In this document: positions 1 to 7,207 of the stretch, one piece after another
Numbering within the stretch: position 1 is the stretch's first letter
How the letters are laid out: each line of letters opens with the position of its first letter
Origin: Rhodospirillales bacterium
GTDB taxonomy: Bacteria > Pseudomonadota > Alphaproteobacteria > Reyranellales > Reyranellaceae
Direction of reading: 5' to 3'
Length of the DNA stretch: 64,000 nt
NCBI GenBank assembly: GCA_009377525.1
Contig: WHTW01000002.1
Span: 1 to 64,000, forward strand
The notes under the pieces: model-generated
What the model was told of the DNA's origin: nothing
Databases searched by the model: none
Seen by the model: only the letters and a program-made list of their open reading frames with translations
Program-made: the position numbers and the translations under genes

Positions 1-173
1 CCGAGATCATCGTCGATCACCTCCACGGCGGCCCAGCCCAGGGTGCGAGCGCGATCGACGAGGCCGTATTGCCGACGCCGGCTCTCGTGATTGTTGAGAA
101 CTTGATCATTCGTCGACTGGCGAACATAAACGAAGGCGCCGCGGGCGAGGTGCTCAGGCGTGATCTTGGTCAT
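1..173 (-). CDS. Large serine recombinase, N-terminal fragment (cut by window edge)
   Basis: Starts at an ATG (173-171) and reads off the left edge after 57 codons. The N-terminus [20 protein letters not shown] carries the resolvase beta strand with the nucleophilic Ser in YVRQST, followed by a basic SRRRQYGL helix and the VIDDDLG strand. This matches the catalytic domain of recombinases of the VRQST type, which cut and rejoin DNA through a 5'-phosphoserine link. It overlaps the upstream 65-aa gene by 20 bases, so translation is probably coupled. It is presumably the enzyme that moved this element into comM. Confidence 0.85.
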   Translation of the reverse strand, partial: MTKITPEHLARGAFVYVRQSTNDQVLNNHESRRRQYGLVDRARTLGWAAVEVIDDDL

Positions 174-351
174 CGCCGCCCTCCTCGCCGTCCAAATCTT
201 CCGGCTTGGCCTGGCGTGGCTCCACGCCGGCCGCCTCCGCCAACAGCGCCTGGAGCAGCGGGGTCAGCTTGGTCCGCAGGTCGGGCCGAAGCTCCATCGT
301 CGGCGTCGCTTCGTCGAACAGATCCCTCTGACTGTGTCGCGCTCTCCGCAT
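154..351 (-). CDS. Small conserved protein of the recombinase element
   Basis: 65 residues starting [17 protein letters not shown] and ending with an acidic [10 protein letters not shown] tail. Proteins of this size and with the RDLFDEA motif sit directly before VRQST-type recombinases in related elements, as far as I recall. No known domain, signal peptide or membrane segment is visible. Both ends overlap neighbouring genes, which suggests translational coupling. An upstream Met at 411 gives a longer frame, but the shorter start fits the conserved N-terminus better. Role unknown; perhaps an accessory factor for recombination. Confidence 0.6.
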   Translation of the reverse strand: MRRARHSQRDLFDEATPTMELRPDLRTKLTPLLQALLAEAAGVEPRQAKPEDLDGEEGGDDQDHA

Positions 352-664
352 GACCGGCTCCCTTGCAGCGGGGCGAATCCCCTGCGCATGAGGCCACGAG
401 CGCGTCGACAAGTGCGCAAAGATCAGTCAGCCTGTCGACCGGAAACCGTGGATATGCTGCAAGCGGCTGAGCCGCTCGGCCCGGCTCGGTCATCCACGCC
501 GGCAGCAGCGCCAGCGTCCGATCGGGCTGCCGAATGACGAAGTGTTCGGCGCCAGCATGACGCTTCGAACCAACCACTGCGACCGTCTCGCCACTCCGCG
601 GGTGAAACGGGTAGGTGATCCGGACCTCAAACGTCAGACACCCGGCAGTATGACGCTGTCCCAC
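170..664 (-). CDS. DUF5372-like protein of the recombinase element
   Basis: About 164 residues. The N-terminal part has the [14 protein letters not shown] stretch and an aromatic strand region that I associate with DUF5372, a small family found next to serine recombinases in alphaproteobacterial elements. The C-terminal 60 residues are low-complexity (Gly, Arg, Pro) and overlap the next gene in another frame, so the true end is less certain than the domain. The only in-frame start is a GTG at 664, which lies across the element/comM junction. Either translation begins at a non-standard codon inside the element or insertion trimmed the gene. Function unknown. Confidence 0.55.
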   Translation of the reverse strand: MGQRHTAGCLTFEVRITYPFHPRSGETVAVVGSKRHAGAEHFVIRQPDRTLALLPAWMTEPGRAAQPLAAYPRFPVDRLTDLCALVDALVASCAGDSPRCKGAGHAESATQSEGSVRRSDADDGASARPADQADPAAPGAVGGGGRRGATPGQAGRFGRRGGRR

Positions 665-1049
665 CGGGCTCGGGCAAGTCCATGCTGGCGGCGCGGCTGC
701 CCGGCATCCTGCCGCCGCTGGAAGCAGAGGAGGCGCTGGAGGCCTCGATGGTGCGCTCGCTGGCGGGCGATCTCGGCGAAGGCAAGCTCAGCCGCCGCCG
801 TACCTTCCGCGATCCGCACCATTCGGCGACCCTGCAGGCGCTGGTCGGCGGCGGTCCGCGCGCACGGCCCGGCGAGGTCTCGCTGGCCCATCATGGCGTG
901 CTGTTCCTCGACGAATTGCCGGAGTTCAACCGCGCCTCGCTGGAGGCGCTGCGCCAGCCATTGGAATCGGGCCGCGTGACCGTGGCGCGCGCCAACGCCC
1001 ATGTCACCTATCCCGCGCGCTTCCAGCTCGTGGCGGCGATGAACCCCTG
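661..1049 (+). pseudogene. comM: comM (YifB, Mg-chelatase-like AAA+), middle fragment
   Basis: The frame reads [19 protein letters not shown] (Walker A), then the [17 protein letters not shown] region, [12 protein letters not shown] (Walker B) and the ending FQLVAAMNP, all typical of ComM/YifB. ComM is a hexameric helicase that promotes branch migration during natural transformation. This is only about 130 of roughly 510 residues. The N-terminus is cut off by the element at 1-660 and the rest lies 46 kb away at 47460-48023. A TGA appears right after the Pro because of the island junction, so the gene should be inactive here. Confidence 0.95.
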
Positions 1050-2521
1050 ATGGTGCGTTCCCCAAACGACGCCATTTGAGGAGAGTTGTCAGAGAGGAGC
1101 AGGGCTATGGAAACCTCGTCTTTTCCGACGGTTATGCGGTCGATGATCATTTCGACGATTTGGCGCTGCTCTTCCCGCGAGAGGGTCGGCCAGCGGGTGT
1201 AGAGGTCGGTGGCGGCCGCCATGACCTCCTCGGCCGACAAGCTGTTGATCTTGAGAACGTCCCGTGATGCCTCCAGGGCCGGAAGCTCCTCGTCGATCTG
1301 TTTGAGGCGGTCGGCCAAGGGTTGGTACCGAGGGCCAAAGTCCTCCTTGGGAAGGCCGCCACCCTGGTACAGGTCGATGAGGGTGTTCTGCTGCTTGGTA
1401 ATTTTGTTGCGCTCGGCTTCGAGGACCGCGATGAGTTCCTCCTTCTGCCGGACGAGGTCGCGGCCGGCGTCGAGGTGCTTGGCGATCTCGTCGGGTGACA
1501 CGGCGTAGGCGCGCAGCTGCTCGTGGACGATGCCCTCGAGGTCGACGATGGGGATCTTGTTCCGGCAGGCTTGGCAGACGTACCGGGCCTTGTTCGAGGT
1601 GTGGACGTAGAGCTTGCCGCCGCACTGGCAGAAGGCCTTCCCGGCGAAGAGGTGGACAGCGCGCTTCAAGGGGCGTTTCCCGGTCGCGCGGCGGGCGTCC
1701 AGGATGGCGTTCACCTCGTCCCAGAGTTCGTCCGGCACGATCCGCTCGCACTCGTGGTACACCCAGTCGCTCTCGGGCTTGAGCTCGATCGGCTTCGATT
1801 TGCCGACGTTCTTGGTGTAGTTCGAGATGCGGACGCCCTTGGCGGTGGGGTCCCGGAGCAGCCGCTCGATCGTCGTATTCGTCCACATGGCGCCGCCTCG
1901 GGTCCGGTATCCCTGGTCGTTCAGGATCCTAGCGACCGTCTTCTTGCGGCGGTGCTTGAGAAAGAGCTCGTATATGAGCTTGCGGATGGGGGCCTCCGCC
2001 GGCTCGACCACGAACTGCCCGTTCTTCCAGAGATACCCATACGGCGACTGGCCGCCCAACGGCTTCCCGAGCTTGGCGCGGACCGGCACCGAGGCTGCGA
2101 CGCGGGACGCGATCTCCTCCCGCTCCCACTGCGCCATCGCGGCGATCATGGTGTAGAAGAGGCGGCCCGCGGGGGATGAGGTGTCGATGCTCTCGCCCAG
2201 GCTCACCAAGTCAGCCTCGTGCGTGCGGAAGTAGTCGGCGAAGTCGAGAAGTTCTCGGGTGTTCCGGGCGAGCCGCGCGAGCTTCGAGAAGATGAGGCCG
2301 GCTATCCGGCCGCGCTTGACGTCCGCGAGCATCCGCTTGGCTTCCGGGTGCTCCATGACGGCTTTGCCGCTCACCGCTTCGAGGCGATACACCTCGGCGA
2401 CGCTCCAGCCCTTCGCTTCGGCGTATAGCCGGGCGCGGCGTTCGTGGTGTTCGGGGCTGTCGCCCTGGGCTTGGTCTTCGGTCGAGACGCGTATCCAGAT
2501 GCCCACCGCTTTTGACTGCAC
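1004..2521 (-). CDS. Large serine recombinase (island integrase)
   Basis: 505 residues. The N-terminal resolvase domain has the catalytic Ser in [11 protein letters not shown] (Ser13) and the [14 protein letters not shown] and [10 protein letters not shown] helices. A recombinase domain follows ([15 protein letters not shown] onward), then a zinc ribbon with Cys pairs (CQCGG, CQAC) and a coiled-coil-like segment near 370-430. It integrates and excises the island by serine chemistry at attP/attB. The last 14 residues are encoded by antisense host comM sequence, because the gene runs through attL and stops at 1004. In the circular form the frame would instead continue into the HTH protein now at 46969-47433. 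Confidence 0.93.
   Translation of the reverse strand: MQSKAVGIWIRVSTEDQAQGDSPEHHERRARLYAEAKGWSVAEVYRLEAVSGKAVMEHPEAKRMLADVKRGRIAGLIFSKLARLARNTRELLDFADYFRTHEADLVSLGESIDTSSPAGRLFYTMIAAMAQWEREEIASRVAASVPVRAKLGKPLGGQSPYGYLWKNGQFVVEPAEAPIRKLIYELFLKHRRKKTVARILNDQGYRTRGGAMWTNTTIERLLRDPTAKGVRISNYTKNVGKSKPIELKPESDWVYHECERIVPDELWDEVNAILDARRATGKRPLKRAVHLFAGKAFCQCGGKLYVHTSNKARYVCQACRNKIPIVDLEGIVHEQLRAYAVSPDEIAKHLDAGRDLVRQKEELIAVLEAERNKITKQQNTLIDLYQGGGLPKEDFGPRYQPLADRLKQIDEELPALEASRDVLKINSLSAEEVMAAATDLYTRWPTLSREEQRQIVEMIIDRITVGKDEVSIALLLSDNSPQMASFGERTIRGSSPPRAGSARDR
1041..1063. other. attL: left attachment site of the island in comM
   Basis: Host sequence ends at GAACCCC (1041-1047). The 2-bp core TG is at 1048-1049, and island sequence follows with the arm GCGTTCCCC at 1055-1063. 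The matching arm GGGGAACGC is at the right end (47446-47454). Joining the island ends at TG puts each 9-bp arm exactly five bases from the core, giving a symmetric attP as expected for a large serine recombinase. Joining the host ends restores comM codons Asn-Pro-Cys-Arg-Cys-Gly. Confidence 0.9.
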
Positions 2522-2782
2522 GGTACGTCCTCCAGTTGCGTGACCATCCTAATACACGCCAGAGTCGTCGGCCAGTAGCTGCAGGTGGCAATGCTTTCGA
2601 AACGTACGAGTCTAGCAGCCAGCGCTCCCCCATGCTGTGCGGCGCTCCGCTGCGCCATTTCGGCTCTCTTCGGACAGCATCTTCTTTGCCGATTTGACAG
2701 ATACTTCATGCTGTTGTGCAACACAGGTGCGTGCTTGCACGTATCGGAATGCGTGTTAGCCTATATGTATATTCGATAATTG
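2522..2782. promoter_or_regulatory. Divergent intergenic region with palindromes
   Basis: This gap separates the leftward integrase from the rightward small-gene operon and is AT-richer than its surroundings. It holds a TTGACA hexamer at 2694-2699, the palindrome TGTTGTGCAACA at 2712-2723 and CGTGC-TT-GCACG at 2730-2741, with an AT-rich stretch at 2761-2780 just before the first start codon. The arrangement fits promoters and operators for both directions, but no complete -35/-10 pair with good spacing is evident. The regulator is unknown. Confidence 0.4.
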
Positions 2783-3031
2783 ATGTTTATGGATCGCCTT
2801 CAACAGGACGCCATCATCGCAAACTACCTTCGCTACGCGCACAACGACCAAACACTCGATCTCTCTGACGCAGAAACGATTGAGCAGTACGGTGGAGACA
2901 CTTCAAACGAGATAATTGCCAGGGACGGAGGACAGTACCTCTATCGCTCGGTCGATACGCACATTACCGTCTACACCATCATTGACACGCTCAATCCCGA
3001 ACTTAGCAAAGCCTTCGAGGCCTTCGCCTAG
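2783..3031 (+). CDS. Small acidic protein of unknown function
   Basis: 82 residues from the ATG at 2783; a TTG at 2780 and an ATG at 2789 are alternative starts. The sequence MFMDRLQQDAIIANYLRYAH is followed by acidic and Thr/Ile-rich segments and has no Cys, signal peptide or membrane segment. It is first in a tight rightward run of three tiny genes, four bases before the next start. The position opposite the integrase suggests a regulatory or directionality role, but that is only inference; I recognise no family. Confidence 0.55.
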   Translation: MFMDRLQQDAIIANYLRYAHNDQTLDLSDAETIEQYGGDTSNEIIARDGGQYLYRSVDTHITVYTIIDTLNPELSKAFEAFA

Positions 3032-3034
3032 CGT

Positions 3035-3160
3035 ATGGATCACAAGGAGTTCGCGCGCATGGGCGGGAAGGCGAGAGCGAAGAAGTTATCAGTCGAGCAG
3101 CGTCGCGAGAGCTCCAGGAAAGCAGCTCGCGCGCGGTGGGATAAAAACAAGAACGTATGA
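3035..3160 (+). CDS. Tiny basic protein (41 aa)
   Basis: Reads MDHKEFARMGGKARAKKLSV and ends WDKNKNV; 12 of 41 residues are Lys or Arg. The (G)GKARAKKLS...RRESSRKAARARW pattern recalls the short AT-hook-like or ribbon-like basic proteins common on plasmids. It starts three bases after the previous stop, and its stop overlaps the next start (ATGA), which supports real translation. A nucleic-acid-binding role is likely from charge alone. Confidence 0.5.
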   Translation: MDHKEFARMGGKARAKKLSVEQRRESSRKAARARWDKNKNV

Positions 3161-3336
3161 CCCTCATCACCGGACAGAAATGTAGGACGCCTGAGAAATA
3201 CCGGGAGCTAGTCGCCTACTTCCTCGCAGATGACCCGAGGCTCATTGAGCTATGGCAGCGCAATGCCGAGAAGGGTGACGCTCACGCGCAGAACCTTCTC
3301 AAGTACGGCAGGGAATATTTGGCGGCCAACAACTAA
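3157..3336 (+). CDS. Small hypothetical protein (59 aa)
   Basis: Overlaps the previous gene by an ATGA junction. The sequence MTLITGQKCRTPEKYRELVA continues as a mostly helical, charged protein ending YLAANN. No family recognised, no membrane segment. It is third in the small-gene operon, and about 90 bases of non-coding sequence then separate it from the converging terminator of the ArdC gene. Confidence 0.5.
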   Translation: MTLITGQKCRTPEKYRELVAYFLADDPRLIELWQRNAEKGDAHAQNLLKYGREYLAANN

Positions 3337-3422
3337 GGCACGGGCCTCATTCGATAGCAGCTCGGCGGATGCGGCCTTTTAGAGAGGTCAAGACATATGG
3401 CCATGGAATGGTCCAAGACATC

Positions 3423-3444
3423 AAAAAAGACCCCCGTGGGGGTC
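3423..3444 (-). terminator. Rho-independent terminator of the ArdC gene
   Basis: Stem GACCCCC (3429-3435) and GGGGGTC (3438-3444) with a 2-base loop, followed on the minus strand by six T. It overlaps the last codons of the ArdC-like gene. Confidence 0.85.
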
Positions 3445-4346
3445 TAGTTGGAGAGTAGGAACTCGACAGCCTGATAGGCATGCGTCGACGCCGCCAAGAT
3501 CGCGCGCGTATCGGCCTTCAGCACTTTGAGCCAACTCGCGATGTACGCCGCGTGATCCGGGCGTGGCACGTTTGTCACCTCGTACTCCATGCAGAGGAAC
3601 GCGGCGCCGAGCTCGGCAACGAGTTCCTCCATGGCGTAGCCCTCGGAGCGAAAGCGCCCTGAGAGATCACGGGACAGACGGCGGTGGTGCCCGGTCCAGT
3701 GGGTAAGCTCATGGAAGACGGTGGCGTAGTAGCCTTCGGTTGCGGAGCTGGTCGGCGATCCCCGGAAGCGAAAGCGATCCGGGATGAAGATGCAGTCGCC
3801 CAGGCGGTCGTAGTAGGCCTTGGTCCCAGCGGAGCGGATGTCGGCGCCGGTTGCGTCGATGAAGTCCTCGACGATCCGGTGCGTCTCGACCAGGTCGATT
3901 GGCTCCTTCTCCCACGGCTTCCAGCCATCCACCTGCGCGCCGTTGAAGACATTGAACGCGCGGGCGATGAGCCGGTAGTCCCGGACGGTGTCGCCGGTCT
4001 CGGCATCCTCCGCCTCGAGCGGCAGCTGCTTGTAGTAGAGGACGGTGGTGCCGCGCTCGCCCTTGCGGACTTGGGCGCCAAGCTCTTGCCACTGCCGGTA
4101 TGTCGCCCAGTGGCCGGTGGGATAGCTACGCAGTTGCGCCTCTGCCCATAGGGCCAGAATATTCACCCCCTTGTACGGGAGGCCGGAGACCACGTTCCGG
4201 GGCCGCTGTAGCGCCGTCTCGGGCGCATGCCACGGCATGTGCCACTTGCCAGCGCCGGCCTCGATCGCTTTGACGATCGTCTCGGTGATCGTCGCATACA
4301 CATTGGGACGTCGAGTCCCTTTCTCCTTTGAAAGAACAGTATCCAT
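3444..4346 (-). CDS. ArdC-like antirestriction protein with metallopeptidase domain
   Basis: 300 residues. The N-terminal domain (about 15-140) has the ITETIVKAIEAGAGKWHMPW start and GLPYKGVNILALW motif of the ssDNA-binding ArdC N-terminal domain. The C-terminal half is a zincin domain with H212-E-L-T-H216 and a downstream Glu in EELVAELGAAF (about 245) as third zinc ligand. ArdC proteins protect incoming single-stranded DNA from restriction during transfer. Length and architecture are complete. It sits 70 bases after the RuvC-like gene on the same strand, separated by a hairpin, and ends in its own terminator. Confidence 0.92.
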   Translation of the reverse strand: MDTVLSKEKGTRRPNVYATITETIVKAIEAGAGKWHMPWHAPETALQRPRNVVSGLPYKGVNILALWAEAQLRSYPTGHWATYRQWQELGAQVRKGERGTTVLYYKQLPLEAEDAETGDTVRDYRLIARAFNVFNGAQVDGWKPWEKEPIDLVETHRIVEDFIDATGADIRSAGTKAYYDRLGDCIFIPDRFRFRGSPTSSATEGYYATVFHELTHWTGHHRRLSRDLSGRFRSEGYAMEELVAELGAAFLCMEYEVTNVPRPDHAAYIASWLKVLKADTRAILAASTHAYQAVEFLLSN

Positions 4347-4366
4347 GCGTGCCTCCTCGGGGCGTG

Positions 4367-4394
4367 GGAAGCACCGGACCGTTCCGGTGCTTCC
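4367..4394. repeat. Perfect 12-bp hairpin between RuvC-like and ArdC genes
   Basis: Arms GGAAGCACCGGA (4367-4378) and TCCGGTGCTTCC (4383-4394) with the loop CCGT. It lies 20 bases upstream of the ArdC start and has no T-tract on either side, so it is more likely an attenuator, operator or mRNA-stability element than an intrinsic terminator. Confidence 0.6.
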
Positions 4395-4416
4395 ATCGCC
4401 TTCGGAGGCGAGGCCG

Positions 4417-4941
4417 CTATGGCCCCTCGTCCGGGAGCAGGCCGCGTTCGCCGAAGTACGTGAGCGCGAGCGCCGCAGCTTCGAATAGCGTCATCCGCGG
4501 ATCCTCGGTCATCCAGAGTTTCCGCGGTGGCGGCAGGCGATGGCCGAATGCGTGCACCTGGCCCGCGATCACCTGCGCGATCTCATAGCGCGTCGCCGCG
4601 CCGAGCTTCTTGAACACCTTCTCGATGTCCCTGCGTGTATACCGCCGAACCTCGATCGCCTGCGCATGGGCGTACGTCGCGATGAGGTGCTGGAGCCTGC
4701 GCACGCGCTGGCTGCGCCGCACGCCGGGGAGCGCATACTCGTGGAGCACGATGACGTCGGGCTGCAGGCGCTCGACGAGCGCATTGACCGCTTTGAACCC
4801 TTCGACGTTCTTGTTCTTGCCCTTCGTTCGCTTGAGGCCCCAGTCAACCGGCGAGAGGGGTCCCTCGAAGCACGCATAGGCGACGCCGCGGGTACAGGGC
4901 GCTATCGCGAGCACGTGCTCGCGCGGAAGCCGCGACCTCAT
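4417..4941 (-). CDS. RuvC-like (RNase H fold) resolvase-related protein
   Basis: 174 residues. The first strand, HVLAIAPCTRGVAYACFEGP, then a DVIVLHEYALPG strand, the RRSQRVRRLQHLI helix, TRYEIAQVIAG and the final MTLFEAAALALTYFGE follow the layout of RuvC-like proteins on proteobacterial plasmids. Those usually start with an Asp in the first strand (I-D-P-x-x-R-G); here that position is Ala. Acidic residues remain in the second strand and the last helix. It may be inactive or use altered metal binding. Its start overlaps the XRE gene stop (ATGA), so the two are co-translated. Confidence 0.75.
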   Translation of the reverse strand: MRSRLPREHVLAIAPCTRGVAYACFEGPLSPVDWGLKRTKGKNKNVEGFKAVNALVERLQPDVIVLHEYALPGVRRSQRVRRLQHLIATYAHAQAIEVRRYTRRDIEKVFKKLGAATRYEIAQVIAGQVHAFGHRLPPPRKLWMTEDPRMTLFEAAALALTYFGERGLLPDEGP

Positions 4942-5294
4942 TGCTTGATGGGGTTACGCGCCTTTCCGGTCGCGCGGTCGAGCGCTTCCTTGAGGAGCTT
5001 GCGGATATTGCGGGCCCGTTGTGTATCTTCGACCTTGAGCTTTTCGTCGAGCGTGTACGCGGCTTGGATGAGCCGTTCTTCGAGCCCTTCATACAAGGCC
5101 GGAAAGATGTCTGCCGGCGGCACCCCGAACAGGAGCGAATATGTTAGTATCTCCGCGGCGTTGGGCATGGCCTTGGCCAGTTCGACGTCTGCGACTCGCT
5201 CGTGGCCGCCGCGACCAATGAGGCCGGCGAGTTCCTTCTGTGTGAACCCCCACTGTCGTCTGAGGGTTCGCACGTAACACGGTATCGTGGTCAT
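4938..5294 (-). CDS. XRE-family transcriptional regulator
   Basis: 118 residues from the ATG at 5294. The HTH lies at about 8-65: VRTLRRQWGFTQKELAGLIG, then VADVELAKAMPNAAEILTYS, with FGVPPADIFPALYEGLEERL after it. The C-terminal half is a charged helix. This is the type of plasmid XRE protein that precedes a RuvC-like gene. The intergenic region upstream holds two 9-mer repeat arrays and a 14-bp hairpin, plausible binding sites for it. It overlaps the downstream RuvC-like gene by four bases. Confidence 0.85.
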   Translation of the reverse strand: MTTIPCYVRTLRRQWGFTQKELAGLIGRGGHERVADVELAKAMPNAAEILTYSLLFGVPPADIFPALYEGLEERLIQAAYTLDEKLKVEDTQRARNIRKLLKEALDRATGKARNPIKQ

Positions 5295-5403
5295 GTTGCA
5301 TTTCGCCGCCGGGGGATTAGAAATCCGGCGACGACTGGTCCATTGTCCGCTGTGCGCGCTTGCGCGCGAAGTGGTACCGATGTGGAAAAGCTCCGACATC
5401 GCA

Positions 5404-5526
5404 GGGACTTCAGGGACATGAGGGACTTCAGAACCGGAATCACGTCGCTCGGCCCTTCGGGTCAAAACGAAACAGGCATCCAGTGATGGATGCCTGTTTC
5501 GATGTCCCTGAAGTCCCTCAAGTCCC
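5404..5526. repeat. Iteron-like 9-mers flanking a 14-bp hairpin
   Basis: Three tandem 9-mers on the plus strand (GGGACTTCA, GGGACATGA, GGGACTTCA; 5404-5430). After 38 bases comes a perfect hairpin, GAAACAGGCATCCA (5469-5482), loop GTGA, TGGATGCCTGTTTC (5487-5500). Three 9-mers in the opposite orientation follow (5500-5526, reading GGGACTTGA, GGGACTTCA, GGGACATCG on the minus strand). The array lies between the helicase and XRE genes and overlaps the 3' end of the helicase. It may be a replication or transfer origin, a regulator-binding array, or a terminator with duplicated flanks. Confidence 0.7.
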
Positions 5527-6828
5527 TGAACTATCGCGCTGCGCGTCTTTCCCCGCACTGTCCCCACCGACGCCGTATCGTGCGGCAAGCGCGGCGATGA
5601 GCGACTGCTGACCTGGCGCGAGCACGTACACGCCGTCGCTCTTGTATAGGTGAAAGCCAAGACGCCGGAGGATCGTGCCGATACTCCGGCTCGTGATGGG
5701 GCGGTCGTAGTCGGGTCCGTGCGCCTCTGAAAATGCGGATGCAATCTCGCGGAGTGGCAGCCGATCGGTAGCCTGGTCGGCGAGAAGAGCAACAAGCCGT
5801 CCCTCGGTCGAGAAGCCGCGATCGGCGCGCATTGTCGTCTCACGAGCGCCAGCGATGGTGCGGACCGACCGCCGGACCTCCTCGTCCGGCACGACCGACA
5901 GGAGCGGAAGGAGAATCTGGTTGGTCCGAGCCTCGAGGAGCGGATCGGCGAGCGAAGCGTCGAGCGTGACGCGAGACCGTTCCCGGAGGCGGTACCCAAG
6001 GAGCTTGTTGCGGAGCTCGAGCGCGTCCTCTTCCTGTGAGAGCGGCAGGTTGAGCGGCACTTCATTGCGTCGTCCGGGCAACATGTCGATAGAGAGAAAG
6101 CGGCTTTCCAGGGCGCGGTCTTCGTATGTGTGCCGCATGCCAACAATCTTTGGGCCATACACCACGAAAGCCTGCGGATCGAACTCTCGGCGTTCGGTGA
6201 CCCGCGTGCGGAGCACGGGGAAGCCTTTTGCGTTGCCGTTGTTGAGGATCTTCACCAGTTCCGCCTTCTCGTCTGAGAAACGGAAGTCTGCCTCGTCGAA
6301 GATGAGCGTGCCCCGGAACGTGTCGAGTGTATGGAAGATGGGCGACACCGTCGACGCGCCCGAGGCGAAGAATGGCTTGTATGTGACGCTTCCGACGACC
6401 AGAAGCGCGCGGGTTTTCCCGGTCCCGTAATCGCCCCGGAAGCGAAGGTATGGCAGCTCACGGAAGGCGTCGTACACCCAGGTGAGAAGGACGTATGCCG
6501 CCGCGAGCCGACGTGCATCCGGTTCAAGCGAGACGTATGCCGCAAGATACCGCTCAATGTCACCCAGGAGCGAGGCTGCATCGCCATGTGTTGTCGCTTC
6601 CGATGCAAACCGAATGGCGTCGTGCTTGAGCAGGTTGTTTGTCGGGCGGATGGGTCGAAAGTGCTTGCCCTCATGTTCGAAGGTGGCCTGACGCTTGATC
6701 GAGCCATCACGACATACGAGGAAGGCAGTCTCTCCACCAGGCACATTGCGCACCGTCTCGACCATGATGTTATTGGGGAGGACGGCCGACACCAGGACGT
6801 CGGCGCGCTTCTCCTTCTCTTCTTGCAT
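5518..6828 (-). CDS. AAA+/primase-associated helicase-like ATPase
   Basis: 436 residues. Walker A is GDYGTGKT (132-139), Walker B is LIFDEAD (175-181), and an arginine-finger-like region lies near DRALESRFLSIDM. A winged-helix-like C-terminus (DRPITSRSIGTILRRLGFHL) probably binds DNA. The region before Walker A (LLTWVYDAFRELPYLRFRGD) matches mobile-element replication or primase-helicase ATPases, where it sits just ahead of the P-loop. The next gene downstream on this strand is the XRE regulator, across the repeat/hairpin array. A role in replicating the excised island is the best guess. Confidence 0.7.
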   Translation of the reverse strand: MQEEKEKRADVLVSAVLPNNIMVETVRNVPGGETAFLVCRDGSIKRQATFEHEGKHFRPIRPTNNLLKHDAIRFASEATTHGDAASLLGDIERYLAAYVSLEPDARRLAAAYVLLTWVYDAFRELPYLRFRGDYGTGKTRALLVVGSVTYKPFFASGASTVSPIFHTLDTFRGTLIFDEADFRFSDEKAELVKILNNGNAKGFPVLRTRVTERREFDPQAFVVYGPKIVGMRHTYEDRALESRFLSIDMLPGRRNEVPLNLPLSQEEDALELRNKLLGYRLRERSRVTLDASLADPLLEARTNQILLPLLSVVPDEEVRRSVRTIAGARETTMRADRGFSTEGRLVALLADQATDRLPLREIASAFSEAHGPDYDRPITSRSIGTILRRLGFHLYKSDGVYVLAPGQQSLIAALAARYGVGGDSAGKDAQRDSSGT

Positions 6829-6955
6829 ATGACAATGGTATTGCCGCGGGCACCCAAGCTGCAGGCGTCACGATCCGGAGATCGAGCGGCTTCTGCCAGG
6901 AGGTCAGGCACACTCTGCTCCACTTCGACGACCGACCTATGCGCGTTATCGTGCG

Positions 6956-7207
6956 ATGATGAGATCCACCGTGGAAGATACCGGTGAGGGAAAGGCGCTT
7001 TTCAGCGATGAAACGATGCAGTCGTTGCGAGAACTGGGCGATGTGCTACGCGCCATTCATCGGCGGCTGATCGCCGAGGGGCATCTTGTGAGGGATGGTA
7101 CACTGGTCGGGTCTAAGGAGTCCGACATCATATGCAACCAGGAGCGAGAGAACGAGCAGAGCTCATCAAGCGAATCGAACGCGGCGAGTTTCGGGAGTGC
7201 TATTTGA
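6956..7207 (+). CDS. Small hypothetical protein overlapping the second recombinase
   Basis: Up to 83 residues, MMRSTVEDTGEGKALFSDET followed by an amphipathic helix (MQSLRELGDVLRAIHRRLIA). The last 25 codons overlap the recombinase gene in another frame and look like read-through of its 5' end. The first 50 residues look protein-like. Starts at 6956 or 6959 are possible. No family recognised; it may be a small regulatory partner of the recombinase or not expressed at all. Confidence 0.35.
   Translation: MMRSTVEDTGEGKALFSDETMQSLRELGDVLRAIHRRLIAEGHLVRDGTLVGSKESDIICNQERENEQSSSSESNAASFGSAI

Larger units (their letters stand above)
1..660 (-). mobile_element. Serine-recombinase element inserted in comM Walker A (right end; left end outside window)
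   Basis: Three overlapping leftward genes (DUF5372-like protein, 65-aa protein, serine recombinase) fill this stretch and stop abruptly at base 660, where the comM reading frame begins at the Pro-Pro of its Walker A motif. The trio is a combination I recall from mobile elements of Rhizobiales and relatives. The codon before the comM Pro-Pro is not the expected Gly, so the junction is placed at 660/661 to within a few bases. The other end and the N-terminal half of comM lie beyond the left edge. Confidence 0.7.

Noticed and set aside
5404-5526. The 9-mer arrays as a CRISPR array
   Set aside because: The units are tandem 9-mers without spacers of constant length and there are no cas genes in the window.
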